A stretch of 64,000 bases of DNA, from positions 124,001-188,000 of the forward strand of contig JAEDDP010000001.1 of NCBI GenBank assembly GCA_016297965.1, written 5' to 3'. Below, piece after piece: positions 8,697-16,054 of the stretch (positions are counted from its first letter, which is position 1; every line of letters starts with the position of its first letter). The stretch comes from Alphaproteobacteria bacterium. GTDB lineage: Bacteria > Pseudomonadota > Alphaproteobacteria > Rs-D84 > CACZYB01. Position numbers and translations under genes: made by a program. Under the pieces are notes generated by a model that saw nothing but the letters and a program-made list of their open reading frames with translations, was not told the origin of the DNA and searched no databases.

Positions 8697-9464
8697 ATGG
8701 AAATGGTACGAAAAATTGGAACTTTGGGTATAGATTTTTTAAAGTCTGTGTTTAAGTTTTTTTATTTTCTTATGCAAACTATACATAACTGGTTTACACC
8801 GCCATATTATCCAAAAATATTTTTTAAAAATGTAATTGAAATTGGTTTTTATTCGTTGCCGGTTGTTGCATTGACGGCTTTGTTTGCCGGTATGGTTTTG
8901 GCATTGCAAAGTTATTCCGGATTTTCAAGCTTTTCTGCCGAAGGGGCGGTTGCAACGGTGGTTGAAATTGCGATTACCAGAGAGCTTGGCCCTGTGTTCG
9001 CGGGACTTATGGTTGCGGGAAGAATTGGTGCAACTATGGCGGCAAGTATTGGTACTATGAAGGTGACCGAACAAATTGATGCCCTTAAAACTCTTTCTAT
9101 GAATCCATTTAAATATATTGTATCGCCAAGGGTTTTGGCGGGAATTTGTATTATGCCGGTTCTTGTCCTTATTGCGGATATTATTGGCATTTTTGGTGGA
9201 TTTATTGTAAGTGTTAATGAGCTTGGCTTTAATCCATTCGTTTATATAAAGGATACCTATAACAGTATGAAAACTATTGATGCGGTTGTTGGTATTGCAA
9301 AGGGTGCAACATTTGGTGCCATTATTACATCTATGGGTTGTTATTATGGTTATTATACCGAAGGTGGTGCGGATGGTGTTGGAAAGTCAACAACAAATGC
9401 GGTTGTGTATTCATCTATTTTGATACTTATTTCAAATTACATATTAACGGCAATATTCTTTTAG
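8697..9464 (+). CDS. mlaE: MlaE-type ABC lipid-transport permease
   Basis: The 255-residue protein is a typical MlaE/DUF140 permease with five or six hydrophobic segments and the conserved central region EIAITRELGPVFAGLMVAGRIGATMAASIGTM. MlaE and MlaF form the inner-membrane complex that moves phospholipids between the membranes and preserves outer-membrane asymmetry. It starts three bases after the pseudouridine synthase and is followed 13 bases later by mlaF. No mlaD (MCE substrate-binding) gene follows, which is unusual. An alternative start at 8703 is possible. Confidence 0.9.
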   Translation: MEMVRKIGTLGIDFLKSVFKFFYFLMQTIHNWFTPPYYPKIFFKNVIEIGFYSLPVVALTALFAGMVLALQSYSGFSSFSAEGAVATVVEIAITRELGPVFAGLMVAGRIGATMAASIGTMKVTEQIDALKTLSMNPFKYIVSPRVLAGICIMPVLVLIADIIGIFGGFIVSVNELGFNPFVYIKDTYNSMKTIDAVVGIAKGATFGAIITSMGCYYGYYTEGGADGVGKSTTNAVVYSSILILISNYILTAIFF

Positions 9465-9477
9465 GTAGGAGTGGCAA

Positions 9478-10230
9478 ATGGTTAAAAGGGAACCTGCAAT
9501 AGAGCTTAAAAATGTATATAAATCGTTTGGGTCAAAGTATGTCCTTCGTGGTCTTGATTTAACGATATATAAGGGCGAATCGGTGGTTTTGCTTGGGCAA
9601 TCGGGTATGGGAAAATCGGTAAGTATTCGTTTGATGCTTGGGCTTATGGATGCAGACAGTGGAAGTATTAAAATCAATGGAAATGAAATAACCGATTTTT
9701 CCGAGGAAGAATTTTATCAAAATAACCGAAAAATTGGAATGCTTTTTCAAAACGGTGCGTTGTTTGATAGTATGACCGTTTGGGAAAATATTGCCTTTTC
9801 GTTGCTTAATGTGAAAAAGATAAATCCAGAGGAAGCAAGGAAAATTGCCATTGAAAAGTTGGCGGATGTTGGTTTGCCGGCAAAGGTTGCGAATATGATG
9901 CCTTCGGAACTTTCGGGTGGTATGAGAAAGCGAGTGGGTCTTGCCCGTGCGATTGCCGATAATCCGGAAATTATTTTCTTTGATGAACCGACGACTGGGC
10001 TTGATCCAATTATGTCAGATGTTATAAATAATTTGATTGTTCGGTGTGTTAAACAGTTGGGTGCTACGGCGTTGACTATTACACATGATATTCATTCAGC
10101 AAAAAAAATTGCAGACAGGATTGTAATGCTTTATGATGGAAAAATTATTTGGGATGGAAAACCAGAGGATTTAAGTCATCCAAATAATGATTATGTTGAA
10201 CATTTTGTAAAGGGAATATCCTTAGATTAA
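9478..10230 (+). CDS. mlaF: MlaF-type ABC lipid-transport ATPase
   Basis: The 250 residues include Walker A GQSGMGKS (with Met in place of the more usual Ser/Cys), signature LSGGMRKRVGLARAI, and Walker B IIFFDEPTTGLDP. The LSGGM...RVGLARA signature and an N-terminus starting IELKNVYKSFG are characteristic of MlaF. It would power MlaE. It is the last gene of the operon and is followed by a strong hairpin terminator. Confidence 0.9.
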   Translation: MVKREPAIELKNVYKSFGSKYVLRGLDLTIYKGESVVLLGQSGMGKSVSIRLMLGLMDADSGSIKINGNEITDFSEEEFYQNNRKIGMLFQNGALFDSMTVWENIAFSLLNVKKINPEEARKIAIEKLADVGLPAKVANMMPSELSGGMRKRVGLARAIADNPEIIFFDEPTTGLDPIMSDVINNLIVRCVKQLGATALTITHDIHSAKKIADRIVMLYDGKIIWDGKPEDLSHPNNDYVEHFVKGISLD

Positions 10231-10242
10231 AAAAATAAAAAA

Positions 10243-10261
10243 TCCCCCAGTTTTTGGGGGA
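10243..10261. terminator. Bidirectional intrinsic terminator after mlaF
   Basis: TCCCCC / GGGGGA form a GC-rich stem around AGTTTTT, with an A-tract on the left and a T-tract on the right, serving convergent mlaF and the lipoprotein gene. Confidence 0.85.
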
Positions 10262-10269
10262 AATTTTTT

Positions 10270-10641
10270 TTAGTTTTCAAAATTTGGATTTGGAAGTCGG
10301 AAGTCGTCAAATTCAACGACAGGAACCGTTCTTTTTTCTCCAAGTGCAGTTTTGTATTCATAAATGCCATTAAGTGTTGCACATTTGTCCGCTGGGATTT
10401 CAATTCTTTGTGTATCATAATATGTTTTTCCTTCTTCCTTTGGAAGGCGAACAGTTGTTGTATAATTACATTTTCCGAAAAGGGTGTTATCGCATGCCTT
10501 TGCAAGAAGGTAGTTTGAACCAACCTGATATACCTCAAATGCCTCATATCCTTCACATTTTGGGTTTGGAATGGTTTCCTTTAATGTGTCAAATTGTTGG
10601 CAAGCGCTCAACATCAAAGCAAGTAGTAAAAGTTTTTTCAT
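10270..10641 (-). CDS. Small lipoprotein of unknown function
   Basis: The 123-residue protein starts with a lipoprotein signal peptide, MKKLLLLALMLSACQQ, with a lipobox L-S-A-C and acylated Cys14. The mature part has three more cysteines (NPKCEG, AKACDN, DKCATL plus GKCNY) and a mixed beta composition. I recognise no family. It stands alone on the minus strand between mlaF and the MotA-like gene, so its proximity to the lipid transporter is not evidence of shared function. Confidence 0.75.
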   Translation of the reverse strand: MKKLLLLALMLSACQQFDTLKETIPNPKCEGYEAFEVYQVGSNYLLAKACDNTLFGKCNYTTTVRLPKEEGKTYYDTQRIEIPADKCATLNGIYEYKTALGEKRTVPVVEFDDFRLPNPNFEN

Positions 10642-10733
10642 TTTTTCTCCAATTATTTGATTTTACGGTTTATATTTTATTGTATTGTATGATAATTCAA
10701 ATAACAAGGAAAATATGCGGATTTTCTTTTGAC

Positions 10734-10762
10734 TTGACAATTATAAACTTAAATGTTATTTT
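10734..10762 (+). promoter_or_regulatory. Sigma-70 promoter for the MotA-like operon
   Basis: TTGACA at 10734-10739 and TATTTT at 10757-10762 lie 17 bases apart. The sequence just downstream (GTCTAAATAA before AGGAG) nearly matches that downstream of the promoter at 46385. Confidence 0.65.
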
Positions 10763-10790
10763 GTCTAAATAAATAATAGGAGTGTGAAAT

Positions 10791-11957
10791 ATGTTTAAAA
10801 AGAAATTGAAAACAGATATTAACCCAGAGGCAATTTATATAAGACAGACAGGTTTGTATTTAAGCCTTATCCGTATGGGATTGTTTTTGTTTGGTATTTT
10901 TTTATTGATTGGTATTGTTTCAAGTCAGTTAAGGGTGATTTACAGTTCAAGTAAGATTTTGAATACCTTTATTTTATCGGTGTTTGTTTTTGGTGTGATT
11001 TTGAATTTTAAAAATACAATAGTTTTGCTTAATGATGCAAACTGGATAAACGACTTTTTTGCGGGAAATGAAAGTGGAAAGGCGCCAAAAATAATTTCTC
11101 CGGTTGCCTTTTTGTTAAAGGAGCATAGAAAAAATTATCATCCATATTTGGAGGCGGGTACTATGCGTACACTTCTTGATATTGTGGATGAAAGACTTAA
11201 TGATTCAAAGGATTCAACATCATATTTTTCCGGTGTTTTAGTGTTCCTTGGGCTTCTTGGTACATTTTGGGGATTGCTTTTGACCATTGGTTCGTTTGGT
11301 GATATTGTGCGAAGCCTTAATGTAAATGATGGTAATATGATGGTTGTTTTTGAAAGCTTAAAGGTAAATATTGCAAAGCCATTGTCCGGAATGGGAACTG
11401 CGTTTTCAACATCATTGTTTGGATTGGGTGCATCGTTGATTTTGGGATTTTTGCAACTTCAATCAACATTGGCACAGCACTTCTTTTATAATGAGTTAGA
11501 AGAAAATATGACAAGGTACACACGAATCGTTTCTGCAAGCTCGCTTGCCGAAGGGGATGGTTCAATTATTACATATCTTCAAGCAATGTTGGAACAAACT
11601 GCCGATAATATAAACATACTTCAAAAAACGGTTATGAAGTCGGTTGATACGAATGCCGATGTTTCAAAAAAGATGGCCGTTATGGCAGAGGAAAGTTCAA
11701 AGCTTGCAAAGCAGATGCAAGAAAAGCTTAAAGTTATGGAACGTATTTCGGTTGCACCGGAAAAACTTTATCCTGTACTTAATGATTTGGTTAAGATTTC
11801 AAAATCTGGGTTCGGTATGGATGACAGGACAAGAGACCATATAAAGGCGATTGATTTGGGACTTTCCGATATGTCGGACAAATTGTCGTCGGATATAAGG
11901 TTGCTTGCAAAAACTATTGCTATGACTGATGGTAAAAATAAGGTTGAAAAGAAATAG
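10791..11957 (+). CDS. MotA/TolQ/ExbB-like proton-channel protein with C-terminal coiled tail
   Basis: The 388-residue protein has two N-terminal helices (about 22-45 and 59-80), then two helices in the MotA/ExbB arrangement: FSGVLVFLGLLGTFWGLLLTIG and GMGTAFSTSLFGLGASLILGF, which contain the conserved Gly/Thr-Ser pattern lining the ion channel. About 120 residues of charged helical tail follow. Together with the OmpA/MotB-like gene at 12463 it would form a peptidoglycan-anchored, ion-driven stator in the inner membrane. Similar non-flagellar pairs are common in alphaproteobacteria, and the ZorA/ZorB anti-phage proteins are distantly similar, but no ZorC/ZorD-type effector is nearby. The actual work performed is unknown. 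Confidence 0.78.
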   Translation: MFKKKLKTDINPEAIYIRQTGLYLSLIRMGLFLFGIFLLIGIVSSQLRVIYSSSKILNTFILSVFVFGVILNFKNTIVLLNDANWINDFFAGNESGKAPKIISPVAFLLKEHRKNYHPYLEAGTMRTLLDIVDERLNDSKDSTSYFSGVLVFLGLLGTFWGLLLTIGSFGDIVRSLNVNDGNMMVVFESLKVNIAKPLSGMGTAFSTSLFGLGASLILGFLQLQSTLAQHFFYNELEENMTRYTRIVSASSLAEGDGSIITYLQAMLEQTADNINILQKTVMKSVDTNADVSKKMAVMAEESSKLAKQMQEKLKVMERISVAPEKLYPVLNDLVKISKSGFGMDDRTRDHIKAIDLGLSDMSDKLSSDIRLLAKTIAMTDGKNKVEKK

Positions 11958-11965
11958 GAGGAATT

Positions 11966-12349
11966 ATGAAAAAGCTTAATCCGTTTGTTTTCATTGCGGT
12001 TAATGGTGTATCCCTTGATAATTTAGGGTATTATGCACGGGCAATTACCAAAGATGGGAAGGCGTATTTTTTGTGTGAATATGCAGGGAATCCGTATAAT
12101 GAAATGTCATTTGAAAGATTCAAATCTTTGTTGACAGGAATGAGCTTGGATGATATTTATTCCCTTAAATCTAAAACTGTTAATGCGGATGTTGTTATCA
12201 ATTTTATAGATGAAGAATTAAGAAGAAGACATAAGTCATTAAATAAGTCAAAACCAAAAATTGCAAAGAAATTAAAAAATAATAATGAAATTTGTTTGCC
12301 AAATGGTTCTGTTTTATTTAAGGCTTCGGAAATGAATAAAGGAAGGTAG
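11966..12349 (+). CDS. Unknown protein inside the MotA/OmpA-like operon
   Basis: The 127-residue, Lys-rich, probably cytoplasmic protein has a good GGAGG ribosome-binding site eight bases after the MotA-like stop. I recognise no family. The first 75 residues look globular (FVFIAVNGVSL, YARAITKDGKAYFLCEYAG); residues 90-107 are strongly basic. Its C-terminal tail (ICLPNGSVLFKASEM) resembles the start of the tiny downstream protein, suggesting a related module. Position between the two stator genes implies co-expression with them. Confidence 0.65.
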   Translation: MKKLNPFVFIAVNGVSLDNLGYYARAITKDGKAYFLCEYAGNPYNEMSFERFKSLLTGMSLDDIYSLKSKTVNADVVINFIDEELRRRHKSLNKSKPKIAKKLKNNNEICLPNGSVLFKASEMNKGR

Positions 12350-12358
12350 TGTTTTATT

Positions 12359-12463
12359 ATGAATAAAAAGTTGATTTCTATAAATGGGGATGTGTTTACT
12401 TTTTCAGAAATGATTGAAAACAGAGTTCTAAAATTAAAAATGTTAAAGGAAAATAGCAGATAA
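12359..12463 (+). CDS. 34-residue protein in the MotA/OmpA-like operon
   Basis: An ATG at 12359 opens a 34-codon frame (MNKKLISINGDVFTFSEM...) preceded by AGGAAGG about eleven bases upstream. Its TAA overlaps the ATG of the OmpA/MotB-like gene (TAATG), a classic arrangement for translational coupling. The core NGDVFTFSEM echoes NGSVLFKASEM at the end of the 127-residue protein upstream. It is short enough to be missed by length-filtered gene callers. Function unknown; it may simply ensure translation of the next gene. Confidence 0.55.
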   Translation: MNKKLISINGDVFTFSEMIENRVLKLKMLKENSR

Positions 12464-13533
12464 TGTTAAGACGTAATTCTTCGGACAGTTCGGCTTCTTT
12501 GTGGCCATCGTTTATTGATGTGATGAGTAATTTACTTATCCTTATGATTTTTATGGTGGTGATTTTTATGCTTTTGAATTTTGTTTCAAGCATTACAAAT
12601 TCCGGTTCAAAGGATAAACGGATTGAAGAATTACAAAAAATAATTGCCGAAAAGGATAAGGTTAATCACGCCCTTATAAATAATGTTCGTGGTATAAAGC
12701 AGGATTTGGCAAAGGTGGAAGAAGTTAATAAAAACCAAGAATCCGATATGCAGGAGCTTTACCAAACATTGGATATGACAAAGGACGAGTCAAAGAAAAA
12801 GGATATTAAAAACGAGCAGTTGAATACAAAGGTTGCCGAACTTAATATGCTTATTTTACAACTTGAAGGTGATATTATTAAAAAAGATAATGAAGTTATG
12901 GCATTGAAGAACAGTGAGGAAAACCTTAAATCCACAGTGTCAAAACTTACGGGAGAAATGCAAAAGCTTAATCACGTTTTTGAATCCACAAATAAATATA
13001 TTGCATGGCAAAAGGTGCAAATTGTTGAATTGGGTAAAAAGCTTAATCGCGCCCTTGCCAATAAGACAGCAGAGCTTTTTAAGGTGCGTTCCACTTTCTT
13101 TGAGGAACTTTCCCTTGCACTTAAAGGAAATGAAAATTTTGTTATGGTTGGTGACAGATTTGTTATGCCATCGGAAGTCTTCTTTACCGCCGAATCGGCA
13201 GAAATTGGTGATGATGGAAAGGAAAAACTTAAAAACCTTGCAAAGGTGTTAAAGGATGCAATGGTTGCATTTCCGGATGATGTTGATTGGATTTTGCGTG
13301 TTGATGGACATACCGATATTACACCGGTAAGACCAAACAGCAAATATAAATCAAATTGGGAACTTTCCGTTGCGCGTGCGGTTTCGGTTGTAAATTTCCT
13401 TATTTCTCAGGGTATTCCAGAAAACAGATTGGCGGCAACCGGATTTGGTGAATATCATCCACTTGTGAATGGACGGGATGTAAATTCCCTTCGCCGGAAC
13501 AGACGTATTGAATTTAAGCTTACTGAAAAATAA
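12463..13533 (+). CDS. OmpA/MotB-like peptidoglycan-binding stator protein
   Basis: The 356-residue protein has a short cytoplasmic start, one transmembrane helix (about 20-40) beginning with WPSFIDVMSNL, in which Asp19 sits where MotB has its proton-carrying aspartate. A long periplasmic coiled coil (about 50-210) follows, then a C-terminal OmpA domain with DGHTDITPV, NWELSVARA and RRNRRIEFKL, the residues that grip peptidoglycan. It would pair with the MotA-like protein. Rhizobial and caulobacterial equivalents share the W-P-x-F-x-D start. It is translationally coupled to the 34-residue gene. Confidence 0.8.
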   Translation: MLRRNSSDSSASLWPSFIDVMSNLLILMIFMVVIFMLLNFVSSITNSGSKDKRIEELQKIIAEKDKVNHALINNVRGIKQDLAKVEEVNKNQESDMQELYQTLDMTKDESKKKDIKNEQLNTKVAELNMLILQLEGDIIKKDNEVMALKNSEENLKSTVSKLTGEMQKLNHVFESTNKYIAWQKVQIVELGKKLNRALANKTAELFKVRSTFFEELSLALKGNENFVMVGDRFVMPSEVFFTAESAEIGDDGKEKLKNLAKVLKDAMVAFPDDVDWILRVDGHTDITPVRPNSKYKSNWELSVARAVSVVNFLISQGIPENRLAATGFGEYHPLVNGRDVNSLRRNRRIEFKLTEK

Positions 13534-14283
13534 TTAAAGTTTTTCGCGAAGAAGTTTAAGATCTTCCCAGGTTTTCTTTTTTGCCTCTATATTATTCAAA
13601 AGATAGTTAAGGGAAAATGTTGGCATTACATCAATATTTTCGTATTTGAACCATTTTCCACGAAGGGTGGTTATTGGCTCCTTTGTATTAAGGAGTATGT
13701 CCGCTGGGATACTTCCCATAGTAAGGATTATTTTTGGTTTTAAAATTTCAATAAATTTAAGGGTAAATGGTTTTGATATTTCCATTTCCTCCTCTGTTGG
13801 GGTACGGTTTCCCGGTGCACGAAGGGGGCTTGCCGGAAAGGTAAAGGTATTTGTTTCAACAGATGAATTTATGGCAAGAAGAATCTTTTTTAAAAGTTCG
13901 CCTGTTGGACCGGATAATGGAATCCCGGTTCTGTCTTCATCGGAATTTGGGGATTCCGTTATAACAAGAAGAGATGGATTTTTTACACCAATTCCCGTAA
14001 TTGGATGTGTGGCGAATTTTGAGAGGGGATTAAGTTTGAAATCAAGGATTGATTGTTGAAGGGCATCAACCGTTGATATGTTTTGAAGTGCCTTTTTGGC
14101 TTCCTCACTTGCCTTTAAAATTGAGATATTTTTTTCGGTTGGTTGTTGTGGTGTGGATGTTTTTGCCACCGGAAATGCAAACGAATTATTTTCAAAAAAA
14201 ACATAGGGCGAATCGTTATAAAATTCGTCAATGCCGGATTCTTTGTATAATTTAAGGTTTGTAAGTTCTTCGTTTATTGTCAT
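13534..14283 (-). CDS. Uracil-DNA-glycosylase-like protein lacking Fe-S cysteines
   Basis: The 249-residue protein follows the alphaproteobacterial family-4 UDG layout: LLVITESPNSDEDRTGIPLSGPTGELL aligns to the GEAPG..ED..G.PFVG motif, and LRAPGNRTPTEEE and RGKWFKYEN are recognisable. It has no cysteine at all, so the four ligands of the family [4Fe-4S] cluster are absent, and the C-terminal HPAYLLR motif has become SLNYLLN, losing the His. The start overlaps the stop of the CpoB-like gene by one base. It may be an inactive or re-purposed derivative of a DNA repair enzyme. Confidence 0.65.
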   Translation of the reverse strand: MTINEELTNLKLYKESGIDEFYNDSPYVFFENNSFAFPVAKTSTPQQPTEKNISILKASEEAKKALQNISTVDALQQSILDFKLNPLSKFATHPITGIGVKNPSLLVITESPNSDEDRTGIPLSGPTGELLKKILLAINSSVETNTFTFPASPLRAPGNRTPTEEEMEISKPFTLKFIEILKPKIILTMGSIPADILLNTKEPITTLRGKWFKYENIDVMPTFSLNYLLNNIEAKKKTWEDLKLLREKL

Positions 14284-15038
14284 TATTTGTGTTCTTTTGT
14301 TGGATTACAATTTAATTTATCAAATTCCTTTTGTGCGCGTTGTTTTACCTCTGCCTCAATTTCTTCCTTTGAATTTACGATTTTTGCGAATGCGGTGCAA
14401 GCTCCATTTTTGTTATCAAGGTTTTGCATTGATAATCCCAAATACAAAAGGTTGTTATGGAAATTTTTGCCGTCCGGAAATGCCTTTATATTTGCGGCAA
14501 ATTGAATTGCGGAATCGGTATATTCCTTTGCATCAAAGGTCTTTTTTGCCATTGAAAATGTTTCCTCATCTGTGAATTGTTTTTGTGGTTTTTCACCATC
14601 TTTCTTTTTTTCATCAACGGGTTCCTTTTCGTGGATGAGTAAATCACTTGGGGCGGAATCGGCCTTTGGTTGTTCCTGAATGTCAACTGTTGATGTTGAT
14701 TTTGCATTAAGCATTGATGTTATATTTTTAAGGTTTTCAATTTCAATTTTTTGAAGGTTTAATTCCTTTGAAAGTTTGGATTGTTCTTCCTTTACATCGT
14801 TAATTTGAATTTGTAAATCCTTTAAGACCATAATTGTTTCGGATTTTGTTTGTTTTTGGTTGTACGAGTTTTCCTCGTTTTGAGAGGTGAGGGTTGTGAT
14901 TGCAGTTTCAAGTCGTTCAAGGCTTGTATTTATGTTTTCAAGAGCCTCAGTGTTAACGGAATTTGTTTTTGGTTTTGCGGATACAGCGGTGGTTGTTAAA
15001 CATAAAATAAAGGTTAACAATTTTACAAATTTTTTCAT
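14283..15038 (-). CDS. Exported coiled-coil/TPR protein (CpoB/YbgF-like)
   Basis: The 251-residue protein has a signal peptide (MKKFVKLLTFILCLTTTAVSAK), then a coiled coil at about 25-110 and a Pro/Lys linker. A C-terminal TPR-like part of about 90 residues follows (FSMAKKTFDAKEYTDSAIQFAANIKAFPDG...LLYLGLSMQNLDN). This is the domain order of CpoB (YbgF), the periplasmic coordinator of Tol-Pal and PBP1B. Pal lies 450 bases upstream on the same strand, supporting the call, though the tol genes are not contiguous here. Confidence 0.7.
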   Translation of the reverse strand: MKKFVKLLTFILCLTTTAVSAKPKTNSVNTEALENINTSLERLETAITTLTSQNEENSYNQKQTKSETIMVLKDLQIQINDVKEEQSKLSKELNLQKIEIENLKNITSMLNAKSTSTVDIQEQPKADSAPSDLLIHEKEPVDEKKKDGEKPQKQFTDEETFSMAKKTFDAKEYTDSAIQFAANIKAFPDGKNFHNNLLYLGLSMQNLDNKNGACTAFAKIVNSKEEIEAEVKQRAQKEFDKLNCNPTKEHK

Positions 15039-15103
15039 TTTTATTCCCTCAAAAAAATACTATGTGCCTATATTAAAATAAAAAAATGTATATGGCAATA
15101 AAA

Positions 15104-15127
15104 AACCTCCCGTTTCGTTGGGAGGTT
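15104..15127 (-). terminator. Intrinsic terminator upstream of the CpoB-like gene
   Basis: AACCTCCC / GGGAGGTT stem with an 8-base loop. The T-run follows only in the minus direction, so it ends a minus-strand transcript coming from the pal side. Confidence 0.7.
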
Positions 15128-15186
15128 TAGTTGTTTAGGATTTTTTTAGTCTATTTATATATGTTACAACCTCCTTTTTTGTTGTT

Positions 15187-15390
15187 AAAAAAAGCCATTT
15201 AAAAAATGGCGGGGAGTTCGTTAATCATATAAGGTTGATTGTTTTGATTTTTGGGATTGCTCCTTGAACATATATCAAAACCTCCCCACCGATGTGGGGT
15301 TATTTTTTTGGGGCATAATTTTTTATTATGCCTCCCTTATAAAAGACTAACGACAGTCCCGTGCCATTCTTTGGCACTTTGTACGGGCCT
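15187..15390 (-). ncRNA. Structured RNA candidate, copy 1
   Basis: This 450-base gap between pal and the CpoB-like gene has no coding frame but contains several stems. They are CCCGT/ACGGG enclosing GTGCC/GGCAC (15358-15387), GACT/AGTC (15345-15358), GGCATAAT/ATTATGCC (15312-15332), CCCCAC/GTGGGG (15284-15299) and an outer GGGGAG (15211-15216)/CTCCCC (15282-15287). At the minus-strand 3' end, GCCATTT/AAATGGC (15194-15210) is followed by seven Ts, so I place it on the minus strand. A second region at 30973-31186 shares sequence blocks and the same order of stems. No known RNA family (tmRNA, RNase P, 6S, SRP) was recognised. Confidence 0.5.
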
Positions 15391-15446
15391 TTACCTGTAC
15401 CGATTAAGATAATATTTAATAATGAATGTAAAATTAAGAATAAAAA

Positions 15447-15466
15447 AACCTCTCAAACGAGAGGTT
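15447..15466 (-). terminator. pal terminator
   Basis: AACCTCTC / GAGAGGTT with a 4-base loop, followed on the minus strand by a run of seven Ts, just after the pal stop. Confidence 0.85.
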
Positions 15467-15489
15467 TTTGAATTACGAATGTAAAATCA

Positions 15490-15984
15490 TTATTTTGCAA
15501 TGATTGTTACATCACGACGATTCTTTGCGTATGCTTCTTCTGTATTACCAAGAACAGCAGGTTTATCCTTACCGTATGATACAGTTGTGATACGTTTTGC
15601 AGGAATACCCTGTGCAATCAAGTATCTTTTTGCAGCATTAGCACGTTTTTCACCAAGAGCTTGGTTATATTTTCTTGTTCCACGTTCATCACAGTTTCCT
15701 TCAATAATGATGTTAACCTTTGGGAACATTTTCAACCATGCTGCTTGTCTTTTCAAAGTTTTTGTTGCTTCGGCTGAAAGATTTGATTTGTCGTATGCAA
15801 AGTATACTGTGTTTCCAGCACGTGCGTTAAGATCTTCTTGTGAACCAGCAACCAAACCCTTTACTTCTTCGGAGATGGAAGCTTCTGCACCATCATCAAC
15901 GAATTCAGTTTCAGGAGCCTTTTCAGAACATGCAGCAAGTGCAAGAACACTAACTAATGCTAAACTTTTTAATGTTTTTTTCAT
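15490..15984 (-). CDS. pal: Peptidoglycan-associated lipoprotein Pal
   Basis: The 164-residue protein has a lipoprotein signal peptide with lipobox L-A-A-C (acylated Cys19) and a C-terminal OmpA domain: NTVYFAYDKSNLS, IIIEGNCDERGTRKYNQALGEKRA and KNRRDVTIIAK, which include the Asp and Arg that bind diaminopimelate. Pal ties the outer membrane to peptidoglycan and works with TolB. In this genome it is separate from tolB (25660), with thrS upstream and the CpoB-like gene downstream; tolQRA are not in the window. It has its own ribosome-binding site and terminator. Confidence 0.93.
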   Translation of the reverse strand: MKKTLKSLALVSVLALAACSEKAPETEFVDDGAEASISEEVKGLVAGSQEDLNARAGNTVYFAYDKSNLSAEATKTLKRQAAWLKMFPKVNIIIEGNCDERGTRKYNQALGEKRANAAKRYLIAQGIPAKRITTVSYGKDKPAVLGNTEEAYAKNRRDVTIIAK

Positions 15985-16054
15985 TTTGTTTTCCTTTCTT
16001 TGTGTTTAAACAAGCTTATTATCACATATTTTTGGATAAAAGACAAGTCATTTT

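Noticed and set aside
10791..13533. Zorya anti-phage system (ZorA/ZorB).
   Set aside because: The two stator-like genes match a common alphaproteobacterial housekeeping pair, no ZorC, ZorD or ZorE gene is present, and the neighbours are ordinary.
15130..15186. AAGGAGG followed by TTGTAACAT on the minus strand, and a GGGAGGTT...AACCTCC pairing with a T-run on the plus strand, between the RNA candidate and its next hairpin.
   Set aside because: No start codon follows the ribosome-binding-like sequence, and the plus-strand pairing would need a loop of more than 40 bases, which is too long for a terminator.
15341..15420. Two-piece tmRNA tag frame around CTAACGACA.
   Set aside because: The frame does not end in the hydrophobic Ala-Ala-type tag and no T-loop or CCA end is visible; the two copies would also be unexpected for tmRNA.
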